In this document: one piece after another, positions 37,110 to 45,606 of the stretch
How positions within the stretch are numbered: position 1 is the stretch's first letter
Layout: each line of letters starts with the position of its first letter
Assembly (NCBI GenBank): GCA_029202545.1
Contig: CP119311.1
Coordinates: 4,712,001 to 4,776,000, forward strand
DNA from: Candidatus Pseudobacter hemicellulosilyticus
GTDB taxonomy: Bacteria; Bacteroidota; Bacteroidia; Chitinophagales; Chitinophagaceae
DNA: 64,000 bases
Direction: 5' to 3'
Notes under the pieces: model-generated
Databases searched by the model: none
Told to the model about the DNA's origin: nothing
What the model saw: the letters and a program-made list of their open reading frames with translations, nothing else
Program-made: the position numbers and the translations under genes

Positions 37110-39275
37110 ATGCTCACTCAACCTATCAGCGTAACATTTGATATAGGTGGTGGTCGCATGGTGACCATCGAGACGGGCAAACTGGCCCGCCAAGCCCATG
37201 GATCTGTAACGGTCCGTCAGGGCAATTGTATCATCCTGGCAACTGTTGTTGCCAATAAAGAGCCTAAAGAAGGCCAGGACTTTTTCCCGCTCGTAGTGGA
37301 TTATAATGAAAAGTTCGCTTCTGCAGGCCGTATCCCCGGTTCCTTCTTCAAGAGGGAAGGCAGGCTGAACGATTATGAAGTACTGATCAGCCGCCTCATT
37401 GACCGCGCCCTGCGCCCCCTGTTCCCCGAAGATTATCTCTGCGATGTGCAGGTACTGGTAACCCTGGTGTCCAGCGACAAAGAGGTGATGCCTGATGCCC
37501 TGGCCTGTCTGGCCGCATCTGCCGCACTCGCAGTATCCGATATTCCCATTAAAGAAATTATCTCCGAGGTCCGTGTAGGCCGTGTGGATGGCGCCTTCGT
37601 GGTGAACCCCAGCCGTACCGAACTGGCCAAGGCCGATATGGATTTCCTCATCGCAGCTACTGAAAAGAACCTGATGATGGTGGAAGGCGAAGCAGAAGAA
37701 TGCATGGAAGAAGAACTGGTGAAAGCACTGGAGATCGCCCATGATGCTATCCGCATCCAGATCAAAGCGCAGGAAGAACTGCGTGATAAAGCCGGAGCAG
37801 GCGCCAAACGTGATTATACCAAACCTGTACAGGACGAAGCGCTGCAACAGAAAGTGGCTGATTTCGCCGGTGCAAAGGTCACGGAGATCGCCAGGTCCGC
37901 TTCTTCCAAAAACGATCGCTCCAATGCCTTCGACGAGCTGAAAAAAGCACTGATCGAAAGCCTGGGCACAGAAGTGGAAGATATCACTAAAAAACTGGCC
38001 AAGAAATATTTCGAAGACCTGAAATGGGAACTGGTGCGTAATGTGATCCTGGACGACCGTACACGTCTTGACGGCCGTAAACTGGACCAGGTACGCCAGC
38101 TGAGCATGGAAGCCGATGTACTGCCTTCTCCCCACGGTTCCGCCCTGTTCACCCGCGGTGAAACGCAATCCCTCACCACGGTTACCCTGGGTACTCCCCT
38201 GGATGAGCTGCTGGTGGAAAGCGCAGCCACTTCAGACTACAGTAAGTTCATCCTCCATTATAATTTCCCTCCCTTCTCTACCGGTGAGGTGAAAATGATG
38301 AGAGGCCCCGGCCGTCGGGAAGTTGGTCACGGTAACCTGGCCATGCGCTCCCTGAAAAAAATGATGCCCGGCACTGAATATCCCTATACTGTACGGGTAG
38401 TGAGTGATATCCTGGAATCCAATGGTTCCTCTTCCATGGCTACCGTTTGCGCCGGTTCACTGGCACTGATGGATGCAGGCGTTCCCTTCCCCAAACACGT
38501 GGGTGGTATCGCTATGGGTCTTATCACCCGCGCAACTGATAACAAATACGCCATCCTCTCCGATATCCTCGGTGATGAAGATCACCTGGGTGATATGGAC
38601 TTCAAAGTGACCGGTACCCGCGAAGGTATCTGCGGTGTACAGATGGACATTAAAGTGGACGGCCTCAGCATGGACATCATGCGCGAAGCACTGGCACAGG
38701 CCCGCAACGGCCGCCTCCATATCCTGGAAGCCATGTACGAAGCCATGCCTGCCCACCGCGAAGAGGTGAAACCGCATGCTCCGAGAATGGAGAAACTCTT
38801 CATTGACAAAGAATTCATCGGCGCCGTGATTGGACCGCAGGGTAAGATCATCCAGGAGATCCAGCGCGAAACCGGTACTACCATCAACATCGAAGAAGTA
38901 GGTAACTATGGTGAAGTAAGCGTATTCAGCCCCGCCAAAGAAGGACTGGATAAAGCCGTTTCCTGGATCAAGGGCATTGTTGCCGTTCCGGAAATTGGTT
39001 CCGTTTATGAAGCCACCGTGAAAGGCATCAAGGAATTTGGCGCCTTCGTGGAATTCCTGCCCGGCAAACAGGGACTGCTGCACATCAGCGAGATCTCCTG
39101 GAAACGCCTCGAAAGCATGGATGGCGTCCTGAAAGAAGGAGATAAGGTAAAAGTGAAGCTGATCGGTATTGACCACAAGACCGGTAAGTTCAAGCTCAGC
39201 CGCAAAGCGCTGATGGCAAAACCCGAAGGCAGAAGGCCCGAGAACAACCAGGCCGCTCCGCCACAGGAGAATTAA
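37110..39275 (+). CDS. pnp: Polyribonucleotide nucleotidyltransferase (PNPase)
   Basis: A 721-residue enzyme of usual length. Two RNase PH domains (about 10-145 and 310-545, with 'GEVKMMRGPGRREVGHG' in the second) flank an all-helical region. A KH domain (about 555-615, 'FIGAVIGPQGKIIQEIQRETGTTI') and an S1 domain (about 622-692, 'GSVYEATVKGIKEFGAFVEF') follow. It degrades RNA 3' to 5' with phosphate and can add tails. It lies downstream of rpsO as in many bacteria. Confidence 0.97.
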   Translation: MLTQPISVTFDIGGGRMVTIETGKLARQAHGSVTVRQGNCIILATVVANKEPKEGQDFFPLVVDYNEKFASAGRIPGSFFKREGRLNDYEVLISRLIDRALRPLFPEDYLCDVQVLVTLVSSDKEVMPDALACLAASAALAVSDIPIKEIISEVRVGRVDGAFVVNPSRTELAKADMDFLIAATEKNLMMVEGEAEECMEEELVKALEIAHDAIRIQIKAQEELRDKAGAGAKRDYTKPVQDEALQQKVADFAGAKVTEIARSASSKNDRSNAFDELKKALIESLGTEVEDITKKLAKKYFEDLKWELVRNVILDDRTRLDGRKLDQVRQLSMEADVLPSPHGSALFTRGETQSLTTVTLGTPLDELLVESAATSDYSKFILHYNFPPFSTGEVKMMRGPGRREVGHGNLAMRSLKKMMPGTEYPYTVRVVSDILESNGSSSMATVCAGSLALMDAGVPFPKHVGGIAMGLITRATDNKYAILSDILGDEDHLGDMDFKVTGTREGICGVQMDIKVDGLSMDIMREALAQARNGRLHILEAMYEAMPAHREEVKPHAPRMEKLFIDKEFIGAVIGPQGKIIQEIQRETGTTINIEEVGNYGEVSVFSPAKEGLDKAVSWIKGIVAVPEIGSVYEATVKGIKEFGAFVEFLPGKQGLLHISEISWKRLESMDGVLKEGDKVKVKLIGIDHKTGKFKLSRKALMAKPEGRRPENNQAAPPQEN

Positions 39276-39318
39276 GCATAGCCAACCCAGGCAACGCCTG
39301 GTCCGGCTTACAATATCA

Positions 39319-39350
39319 AAAAGGTCTGCATGAATATGCAGGCCTTTTTT
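39319..39350 (+). terminator. Intrinsic terminator after pnp
   Basis: AGGTCTGCAT and ATGCAGGCCT form a 10-bp stem with one wobble and a four-base loop, followed by six T. Confidence 0.85.
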
Positions 39351-39351
39351 G

Positions 39352-39384
39352 TTTTGGGACGAACCAAAGGCAGGGCGATCTTTG
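39352..39384 (+). promoter_or_regulatory. Promoter of prmA, possibly giving a leaderless mRNA
   Basis: TTTTG (39352-39356), a 20-base spacer and GATCTTTG (39377-39384; one mismatch to TAnnTTTG). The ATG at 39389 falls where the transcript should start. An ACGAACCAA motif lies between the two boxes. Confidence 0.5.
39359..39367 (+). repeat. ACGAACCAA motif, copy 4
   Basis: Nine bases after the pnp terminator T-tract and inside the prmA promoter spacer; context GGGACGAACCAAAGG. Confidence 0.6.
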
Positions 39385-39388
39385 CAGC

Positions 39389-40204
39389 ATGAACTATCTC
39401 CACTTCCGCTTCCGGCCGCTCAATGCCGAACAACGCGAGATCCTGATCGCACAGCTCAGTGAAACAGGCTTTGAAGGTTTTGAAGAATCACTGGATGGCC
39501 TATCCGCTTTTATCCCGGAAGCGCAGTTTGAAGAAGACCTGCTGCCCGGACTGCTGCCAGATCCCAATGTGCAGGTGAGCAGGGAGGTAGTAGCGCCAAA
39601 GAACTGGAATGAAGAATGGGAGAAGAATTTTGAGCCGGTGCTGGTACATGATTTCTGCGCCGTCCGCGCCAGTTTCCATGCCCCTATACCCGGCGTGGCC
39701 CATGAAGTGATCATTACCCCCAAAATGAGCTTCGGCACCGGCCACCATGCCACCACTTTCCTCATGATTGAATGGATGCAGGAACTGGACCTGCCGGGGA
39801 AAACCGTTCTCGACTTCGGCACCGGCACCGGCGTACTGGCCATCCTGGCCGGACAATGCGGCGCGGAAGGGGTGCTGGCCATTGATAATGACGACTGGAG
39901 CATTGACAATGCCACCGAAAATATCCTGGTGAATAACAGCAGGGCCGTCAGCATCCGGAAAGCAGATCACCTGGACCTGGCACAGAAATTTGATATCATA
40001 TTAGCAAATATCAATAAGAATGTATTGCTGGGCAGTATGGCCGCGCTGCAGGAACACCTGGCAGACGATGGTATCCTGGTCATGAGCGGCCTGCTGGCGG
40101 GCGATAAACAGGATATCACGCAGGCTGCGCTGCAACAGGGTTTGCAGCTGACAGGCGCCAAAGACAAGAATGGCTGGATTGCGCTGAAATTGGCACATCA
40201 ATGA
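39389..40204 (+). CDS. prmA: Ribosomal protein L11 methyltransferase
   Basis: A 271-residue class I SAM methyltransferase. An N-terminal substrate-binding domain (about 1-60) is followed by the conserved 'ITPKMSFGTGHHATT', the SAM motif 'VLDFGTGTGVLAILA' and 'DIILANINKNVLL' (the NPPY-like catalytic segment of PrmA). It methylates ribosomal protein L11. It stands just after pnp, with its own promoter between the terminator and the start codon. Confidence 0.93.
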   Translation: MNYLHFRFRPLNAEQREILIAQLSETGFEGFEESLDGLSAFIPEAQFEEDLLPGLLPDPNVQVSREVVAPKNWNEEWEKNFEPVLVHDFCAVRASFHAPIPGVAHEVIITPKMSFGTGHHATTFLMIEWMQELDLPGKTVLDFGTGTGVLAILAGQCGAEGVLAIDNDDWSIDNATENILVNNSRAVSIRKADHLDLAQKFDIILANINKNVLLGSMAALQEHLADDGILVMSGLLAGDKQDITQAALQQGLQLTGAKDKNGWIALKLAHQ

Positions 40205-40345
40205 TCGGCAGGATAGGAGAGAAGCAAAAAAAGTTAACAAAAGCACAATAAAAAAGATTGGCAGTCGTCACATTTAGCGTTCAGGAATTCAAGAAGTTAC
40301 CCTGTTTTTTCTTATTTTCGTTATCCAACTTAACCAAACTATTCA

Positions 40346-41008
40346 ATGAAAGAGGCATTACTCATTGTAATAGCATACCTGATAGGCTCTGTTCCCACCG
40401 CAGTTTGGGTAAGCAAAGCTTTTTTTGGTATCGATATCCGGGAATACGGTAGCGGCAATGCCGGAGCTACCAATACTTTCCGTGTACTCGGCTCGCGCTG
40501 GGGCACTTTTGTAATGGCCATCGACGTACTGAAAGGCGTACTGGCCACCAGCCTGTACCTGTTCCTCCCTTTTTATATGGAAAACGAATGGGACCGCACC
40601 AACCTGATGGTAGGACTTGGACTGGCCGCTGTAGTGGGCCATATCTTTCCCATCTGGGCTGATTTCCGGGGCGGCAAAGGGGTAGCCACCCTCTTTGGCA
40701 TGATACTGGCCATTCAACCTGTAGTGGCTGTATGCTGCGTAGGGGTTTTCCTCCTTGTGCTGTACCTGACGCGCTTTGTATCGCTGAGCTCTATACTGGC
40801 CAGCGTTGCCTTTGCCGTTCTCATACTTTTTATCTTCAACGAGAAAGAACCCTTATACCGCGCTTTTGCCATTGCCGTGGCATTGCTGGTAGTCCTTACC
40901 CATCAGAAAAATATCAGCAGGCTGCTCAGAGGCAGTGAAAGCAAAGTGCCCATCCTGAAATACCGCGACCGCCGTAAAGAACGCCGCCGCGAGGAAAAGG
41001 CCGACTGA
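40346..41008 (+). CDS. plsY: Glycerol-3-phosphate acyltransferase PlsY
   Basis: A 220-residue inner-membrane enzyme with about five helices. It has the three PlsY signatures: 'REYGSGNAGATN', 'FRGGKGVATLFG' and a 'VVLTHQKNISRLLRG' segment near the end. It transfers acyl groups from acyl-phosphate to glycerol-3-phosphate, the first step of phospholipid synthesis. A basic tail (RDRRKERRREEK) is longer than in many homologues. It has no linked plsX. Confidence 0.95.
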   Translation: MKEALLIVIAYLIGSVPTAVWVSKAFFGIDIREYGSGNAGATNTFRVLGSRWGTFVMAIDVLKGVLATSLYLFLPFYMENEWDRTNLMVGLGLAAVVGHIFPIWADFRGGKGVATLFGMILAIQPVVAVCCVGVFLLVLYLTRFVSLSSILASVAFAVLILFIFNEKEPLYRAFAIAVALLVVLTHQKNISRLLRGSESKVPILKYRDRRKERRREEKAD

Positions 41009-41043
41009 TAATAGCATGATCTTTTACCGGACCACGTATCTTT

Positions 41044-41075
41044 GCCAGCCCTTCGGGTTGGCCCGATTATTTTAT
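41044..41075 (+). terminator. Hairpin terminator after plsY
   Basis: GCCAGCCC and GGTTGGC close on a TTCG tetraloop, followed by an AT-rich run. Confidence 0.6.
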
Positions 41076-41103
41076 TGGTACAATCATTGATTTTCTATCT
41101 TTA
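41075..41103 (+). promoter_or_regulatory. Likely promoter of the M48 protease gene
   Basis: TTG (41075-41077), an 18-base spacer and TATCTTTA (41096-41103, one mismatch in the -7 box), 17 bases before the start. Confidence 0.45.
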
Positions 41104-41120
41104 ACAAAAACATCCTTTCA

Positions 41121-41927
41121 ATGCCACGCATTTTCCTGGTAAGCGCCCTCCTCATCGGGCTGCTGGGTTGTTCCCAGAACGCTATTACCGGTAAGAACCA
41201 GCTTACCCTTTATAATGACGCCGACATCCAGAGCATGGCGGCCACGCAATACAAACAATTCCTTACAGAGAACAAGGTAGTAGCCACCAGCACCAGCAAG
41301 GATGCTGAAATGGTCCGCCGGATAGGCCAGCGCCTCACTACGGCCATCAACAGCTATTATTCCACCCAGGGCCTCAGCAAGGAACTGGAAGGGTATGCCT
41401 GGGAATACAACCTGGTTGATTCCAAAGAAGTCAATGCCTGGTGTATGCCCGGTGGTAAGATTGTGGTCTATACCGGTCTGCTGCCCATTACCCAGAACGA
41501 AGCGGCCCTGGCCGTGGTGATGGGCCATGAAATTGCCCATGCCCTGGCCAAACACGGGAATGAGCGCATGAGCCGTGGCGCGCTCCAGGAAATGGGCGCT
41601 ACCGCCCTCCAGGCCGCCATCTCCAATAAATCTGCCGTGGCCCAGAACCTGCTGCTGAGCGCCTATGGCGTAGGCACCAATGTGGGGGTAGTACTGCCTT
41701 TCTCCCGCAACCAGGAGCTGGAAGCGGATAAGTACGGCCTGATCTTCTCTTCCATGGCCGGCTACAATCCCCAGGAAGCAATTCCGCTGTGGGAAAGAAT
41801 GGCTGCCGCCAGCGGCGGTGGACAGCAATCCGATTTCCTCAGCACCCACCCGGCTGAAAGCAAGCGTATCGAAAAGCTCAGAGAGCTGATGCCCGAAGCC
41901 CTGAAATATTACAAGCCTGTCAAATAA
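41121..41927 (+). CDS. M48-family metalloprotease lipoprotein (LoiP/YcaL-like)
   Basis: A 268-residue lipoprotein (lipid Cys17, 'LIGLLGCSQN'). The zinc motif HEIAH lies at 136-140 in 'VVMGHEIAHALAKHGNERMS', and the third ligand Glu lies in 'NQELEADKYGL'. It should be a zinc endopeptidase on the periplasmic face of a membrane, with a likely role in outer-membrane protein quality control by analogy to LoiP/BepA. The active site is complete. It is monocistronic, with a terminator downstream. Confidence 0.93.
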   Translation: MPRIFLVSALLIGLLGCSQNAITGKNQLTLYNDADIQSMAATQYKQFLTENKVVATSTSKDAEMVRRIGQRLTTAINSYYSTQGLSKELEGYAWEYNLVDSKEVNAWCMPGGKIVVYTGLLPITQNEAALAVVMGHEIAHALAKHGNERMSRGALQEMGATALQAAISNKSAVAQNLLLSAYGVGTNVGVVLPFSRNQELEADKYGLIFSSMAGYNPQEAIPLWERMAAASGGGQQSDFLSTHPAESKRIEKLRELMPEALKYYKPVK

Positions 41928-42092
41928 AAGACATAAAGACCCGGGATCAGGAAGAAGCCGCACCGGCCATTTAAATGCCTGAAAGGGCAAATAACCGGCA
42001 TAAGAGACGCGGGATAACCCGAAATCTTGAGCTGCATATAATAAATGGTGATCATACAGGGCCACAAAGCCCCGGGATTGCCATAGAAGCGT

Positions 42093-42127
42093 AAAACCCG
42101 CTCCGGAAGCCTCCGGGCGGGTTTTAT
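42093..42127 (+). terminator. Intrinsic terminator after the M48 gene
   Basis: AAAACCCGC and GCGGGTTTT form a nine-bp stem that could work on either strand. Confidence 0.75.
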
Positions 42128-42165
42128 GTTGCAAAAATAAGTTTCGGATGTTACGTCTTTGTTAT

Positions 42166-42173
42166 TACCTTTG
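42166..42173 (+). promoter_or_regulatory. -7 element of the DUF3052-like gene
   Basis: TACCTTTG, exact match, 51 bases before the start codon. Confidence 0.5.
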
Positions 42174-42224
42174 CAGTCCCATTGTAATAAACCCTTAAAA
42201 AGGTATATTCAAAAACTTCTCAGC

Positions 42225-42689
42225 ATGTCTCAAAACTTGTTAGATAAGCTACGGCTTCAGGAAGAAAAAAATGTGCTGATCCAGGGTCTCCCTTCCTCCA
42301 TCGAGAAACAGTTTGTCAAATTATCATTTGCCAAAAATGTAACGCCCCTTTTAAAGGCGCGCAAAATCGATTTTGCCCTGATATTCGCCATTAACGAAAA
42401 CCAGTTGTGCAATATCCTTAAAGAGGTATTGCCTGCTCTGCATGAAGATGGTAAGTTCTGGATCGCGTATCCAAAGACTACCAGCAAAATTGTTACTGAC
42501 CTCAACCGTCAGTGCAGCTGGAACTGTGTTTGTGATGCCGGTTTTGAACGAGTGGATGAAATGCCGCTGGACCATTGCTGGACAGCGCTGCGCTTTACCA
42601 GGCTCAGCGTAGCCCCCAAGGGTGGCCGCAAAGTCAGCACCGCTCCCGGTAAGAGGACTACCTCGCCGGCGCCGGCCATGGCAGACTAA
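42225..42689 (+). CDS. DUF3052-like protein
   Basis: A 154-residue cytosolic protein. The pattern 'KIDFALIFAINENQLCNILKEVLPALHEDGKFWIAYPKTTSK' followed by 'FERVDEMPLDHCWTALRFTR' matches DUF3052 proteins, a small family with a Rossmann-like core and no known activity. The ATG at 42225 opens 'MSQNLLDKLRL'; a longer frame from 42159 overlaps the promoter. The tail is basic and Pro/Ala-rich (KRTTSPAPAM). A terminator follows. Confidence 0.75.
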   Translation: MSQNLLDKLRLQEEKNVLIQGLPSSIEKQFVKLSFAKNVTPLLKARKIDFALIFAINENQLCNILKEVLPALHEDGKFWIAYPKTTSKIVTDLNRQCSWNCVCDAGFERVDEMPLDHCWTALRFTRLSVAPKGGRKVSTAPGKRTTSPAPAMAD

Positions 42690-42718
42690 AGAGATCTGTT
42701 CTTTTTATTTCGATATTG

Positions 42719-42765
42719 CCTTGAAGGTTCTTCAGCGAAAGCTGTGAATGCTTCAAGGTTTTTTT
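42719..42765 (+). terminator. Intrinsic terminator after the DUF3052-like gene
   Basis: CCTTGAAG (42719-42726) pairs with CTTCAAGG (42751-42758), followed by seven T. Confidence 0.8.
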
Positions 42766-42819
42766 ATGCCTGACAGTAATATGCTGTTGCAACATTCATT
42801 TAAACTGAGCTATTGCGGT

Positions 42820-42848
42820 AAAAAGGCAACCCGCCGTCAGGCGGGCTA
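42820..42848 (-). terminator. Terminator of dnaG overlapping its stop codon
   Basis: On the minus strand CCCGCC, TGA loop, GGCGGG is followed by a T-rich stretch. The stem lies within a few bases of the dnaG stop. Confidence 0.65.
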
Positions 42849-44777
42849 TTTAAGGATCACGGTACCCACCAGTTTAGTCAGCTCTATTTCCATTTGCTTG
42901 AGGTGCATATGCGTCTGCAGCAGCACGAGTTGCTCTTCCGGGTTCTGCTGCCGGTTGAGGTCTTGCTGGTTTTCTTCTATCAGGCGCTTGATCTTGCGCA
43001 GCTTGAGGTAATTGACCGTGGAGGAAACTTCTACGCGGTACAGGTCTTCCTTGCTGGTGATCATACCTTCCGCCGCCCACTTGCCACTTAGCTCATAACT
43101 GAAGTCCGTCAGGTTCATCACCAGGGCGCTGAGCTGCTGGTCCTCATGATACAGGAAATTCTTGGGGCCGGGCTCCAGTCCTTCATTGTACCATATGCGG
43201 TAGGTCTCAATGACACGCAGCAGGTCCGCATTGCCCAGCATGCCGGTATCAATCAGTTCCGCAAAAATATAGTCAGCTACCCGCAGCTGCTCGTCCCAGG
43301 GCCTGGTGCCATGGTCCAGCAGGCAACGGACCAGCGCTCTTTCCGATTGCTCGTCCTTGTTCAGCAGGAGCGAATCGGCCTCCATGAAATCAGGGGGTGG
43401 CTCATCGGGGAAAAAAGGCTCGTCGGAATCTGGCGGCGGCGCATTGCGCGCTTCCTGTTTGTTGACCTTCTCGCGGATAAATTTATTGACCAGGGCGTTC
43501 AGGCCCGATTCTTCAATATGCAGCAATTCCGAACAGCGCCGGATATAGTCCTGCTGTTTGGTGAAATCCTCCACCTTGTTCAGCTTGGCGATGGTCTCGG
43601 CAATATGGTTTACCAGCACCGCTTTCTTGGAGGAATCATCCCCGGCATCTTTCAGGTTGACCTCCAGCTGGAAAAGGATAAAATCCTTCTTGTTTTCCTG
43701 GATGAATTCCCGGAAAGCGGAAGCGCCCACTTTGTTGACGTAGCTGTCGGGGTCCTCCTTATCGGGGATCAGCACCAGCTTTACGTTGAGTCCTTCTTCC
43801 AGGGCCAGGTCCAGCCCGCGCAGGGCGGCCTTTACGCCGGCAGCATCCCCGTCGTATATGATGGTGAGGTTCTTGGTGTATTTCTTGACCAGCCTTAACT
43901 GGTCCGGCGTCAGGGAAGTGCCACCGCTGGCCACCACGTTCTCAATGCCGGCCTGGTGCAGGGAGATCACATCCGTATAACCTTCCACCAGCAGGCATTC
44001 ATCGTTCTTGTCAATGGCCTGGCGGGCAAAATAGGAGCCATAGAGGATCCGGCTTTTATGGTATAGCTCGTTCTCAGGGGTATTGATGTATTTGGGGGCA
44101 CGCTCGGCCTTGCCAATTACGCGGGCGCCAAAGCCAATGATCTTGCCGCTCTGGTTATGGACGGGGAAGATGATACGGCCCCGGTAATTATCTACCGGTC
44201 GCTCGTCCCGCACCACCACCAGCCCGGTCTTCTGCAGGTATTCCAGGTTGTACTGGGCGGCCACGGCCGTCCGGGCAAAGGCGTCCCGTTCCTGGAGGCA
44301 GTAGCCTACCTGGAACTTGCGCAGGATATCTTCGTTAAAACCTCTTTCGGCCAGGTAGCTGAGGGCAATGTCCTGGCCTTCTTCCGACTGGAAAAGTTTA
44401 TCTGTAAAATACTGCTGGGCAAACTGGTTGATGATGTAGAGGCTGTCGGCCATCTGCTGCTGCGCCCGCATTTCGGGGCTCACCTCGGTCTCCTCCACCT
44501 CCACATTGTAGCGGTTGGCCAGCCAGCGCAGGGCTTCTACATAGGAGTATTTTTCATGCTCCATCAGGAAGCCGATGGCATTGCCGCTTTTACCGCAGCC
44601 GAAACACTTGTAGATCTCCTTGCTGGGGGATACGGTAAAGGAGGGTGATTTCTCATTATGGAAAGGACAGAGGCCCATATAGTTGGCGCCCCTTCGCTTC
44701 AATTTAACAAATGCGCCTACGATCTCCACAATATCAATGCGGCTCAGGATCTGCTGTATGGTATTTTGCGATATCAC
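42846..44777 (-). CDS. dnaG: DNA primase
   Basis: A 643-residue primase. The N-terminal CHC2 zinc finger has Cys37, His40, Cys58 and Cys61 ('GLCPFHNEKSPSF...YKCFGCGKSG'). The catalytic core carries 'GRIIFPVHNQSGKIIGFGARV' and the TOPRIM strands 'LLVEGYTDVISLHQAG' and 'IIYDGDAAG'. A C-terminal helical helicase-binding region follows (about 450-643). It makes RNA primers for replication. It is not linked to rpoD or rpsU here. The 324 bases upstream contain no gene. Confidence 0.97.
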   Translation of the reverse strand: MISQNTIQQILSRIDIVEIVGAFVKLKRRGANYMGLCPFHNEKSPSFTVSPSKEIYKCFGCGKSGNAIGFLMEHEKYSYVEALRWLANRYNVEVEETEVSPEMRAQQQMADSLYIINQFAQQYFTDKLFQSEEGQDIALSYLAERGFNEDILRKFQVGYCLQERDAFARTAVAAQYNLEYLQKTGLVVVRDERPVDNYRGRIIFPVHNQSGKIIGFGARVIGKAERAPKYINTPENELYHKSRILYGSYFARQAIDKNDECLLVEGYTDVISLHQAGIENVVASGGTSLTPDQLRLVKKYTKNLTIIYDGDAAGVKAALRGLDLALEEGLNVKLVLIPDKEDPDSYVNKVGASAFREFIQENKKDFILFQLEVNLKDAGDDSSKKAVLVNHIAETIAKLNKVEDFTKQQDYIRRCSELLHIEESGLNALVNKFIREKVNKQEARNAPPPDSDEPFFPDEPPPDFMEADSLLLNKDEQSERALVRCLLDHGTRPWDEQLRVADYIFAELIDTGMLGNADLLRVIETYRIWYNEGLEPGPKNFLYHEDQQLSALVMNLTDFSYELSGKWAAEGMITSKEDLYRVEVSSTVNYLKLRKIKRLIEENQQDLNRQQNPEEQLVLLQTHMHLKQMEIELTKLVGTVILK

Positions 44778-45101
44778 GTTGACTTTGATAGACTTCCTTC
44801 GTACCGGGAGGTACGGCCTGCAAAGATAGCTACGATAAAGAACACTATGTTTTATTTTACATTTAAATTAAAACATAAAAAATCATGGCTGGCGGTGAAT
44901 AATTAAGTTTTCCGGTGCATAATTTAATTTGCAGGTCAGGTGACAGGAATATTTTTTTTCGTACATTAGGGTTAATACGATTCAACTGATCAAGCGATCT
45001 CCTGCCCCGATCAGCCGCAAGGCTCCTGCCAAAACGAATCCTGCCCGCAGAAGACCGAATAGCTCTTTCACTTTTTATTTCTTCACCTAAATTTTTCTCC
45101 C
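44778..45101. other. Intergenic region between dnaG and a coiled-coil gene
   Basis: This stretch of 324 bases between divergent genes is AT-rich in its first half. I see no gene, hairpin or repeat in it beyond presumed promoters. Confidence 0.5.
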
Positions 45102-45482
45102 ATGGTTACTACAGAAGTCGCACAGCTTTCGAAAGAATGCAATGCCTGGAGGGAGACATTGCGTTCCTATCGTGACGAATTTGGCGAAATGAAAAGCCGC
45201 CTCCGCGAAGTGGCCGGCCGCCAGTCCCGCAAAGATGCGTTGGTTGAAGTAGAACATCTTGACAACCAGCTGCACATTCAGCTCATCAACATCCACGACC
45301 TTAAACAGGCCATCAAGTCCCACGACCGGCAGATCCAGTCTGCACTGATAACCCCGAAAGGAGATAAGCCCGATAAAGCCGCTACCGAACACGAAAACCT
45401 CTACGACGATTACCAGCAACTGGAACATACCCTTCAGGACCTCCGCAGTGAGTTCTCTGAATTCGTAGGCCGAGCGCGATAG
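45102..45482 (+). CDS. Small coiled-coil protein of unknown function
   Basis: A 126-residue cytosolic protein that is almost entirely charged helix, with two coiled-coil stretches (about 1-85 and 95-122) separated by a 'ITPKGDKPDKAA' break. No family is recognised. Its start ATG gives 'MVTTEVAQLSKECNAW'. It lies upstream of the EF-G paralogue with a 124-base gap, so a functional link is possible but unproven. Confidence 0.7.
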   Translation: MVTTEVAQLSKECNAWRETLRSYRDEFGEMKSRLREVAGRQSRKDALVEVEHLDNQLHIQLINIHDLKQAIKSHDRQIQSALITPKGDKPDKAATEHENLYDDYQQLEHTLQDLRSEFSEFVGRAR

Positions 45483-45606
45483 CTACCGCGCCTGATGCCC
45501 TGCAGCGCCCTTCCGGCGCCTGATCCAGCCCAATAGGTGAATACTATTGCGGACCCGTACGCCTGTACAAAACCGACTTTATACTACTCACCATAAACAG
45601 TTTGCT

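Noticed and set aside
41972..42091. Possible 39-codon small gene after the M48 protease
   Set aside because: No membrane or domain character and no promoter match; not enough support.
42846..44777. Possible frameshift or fusion in dnaG
   Set aside because: Length and domain order are normal for a primase.
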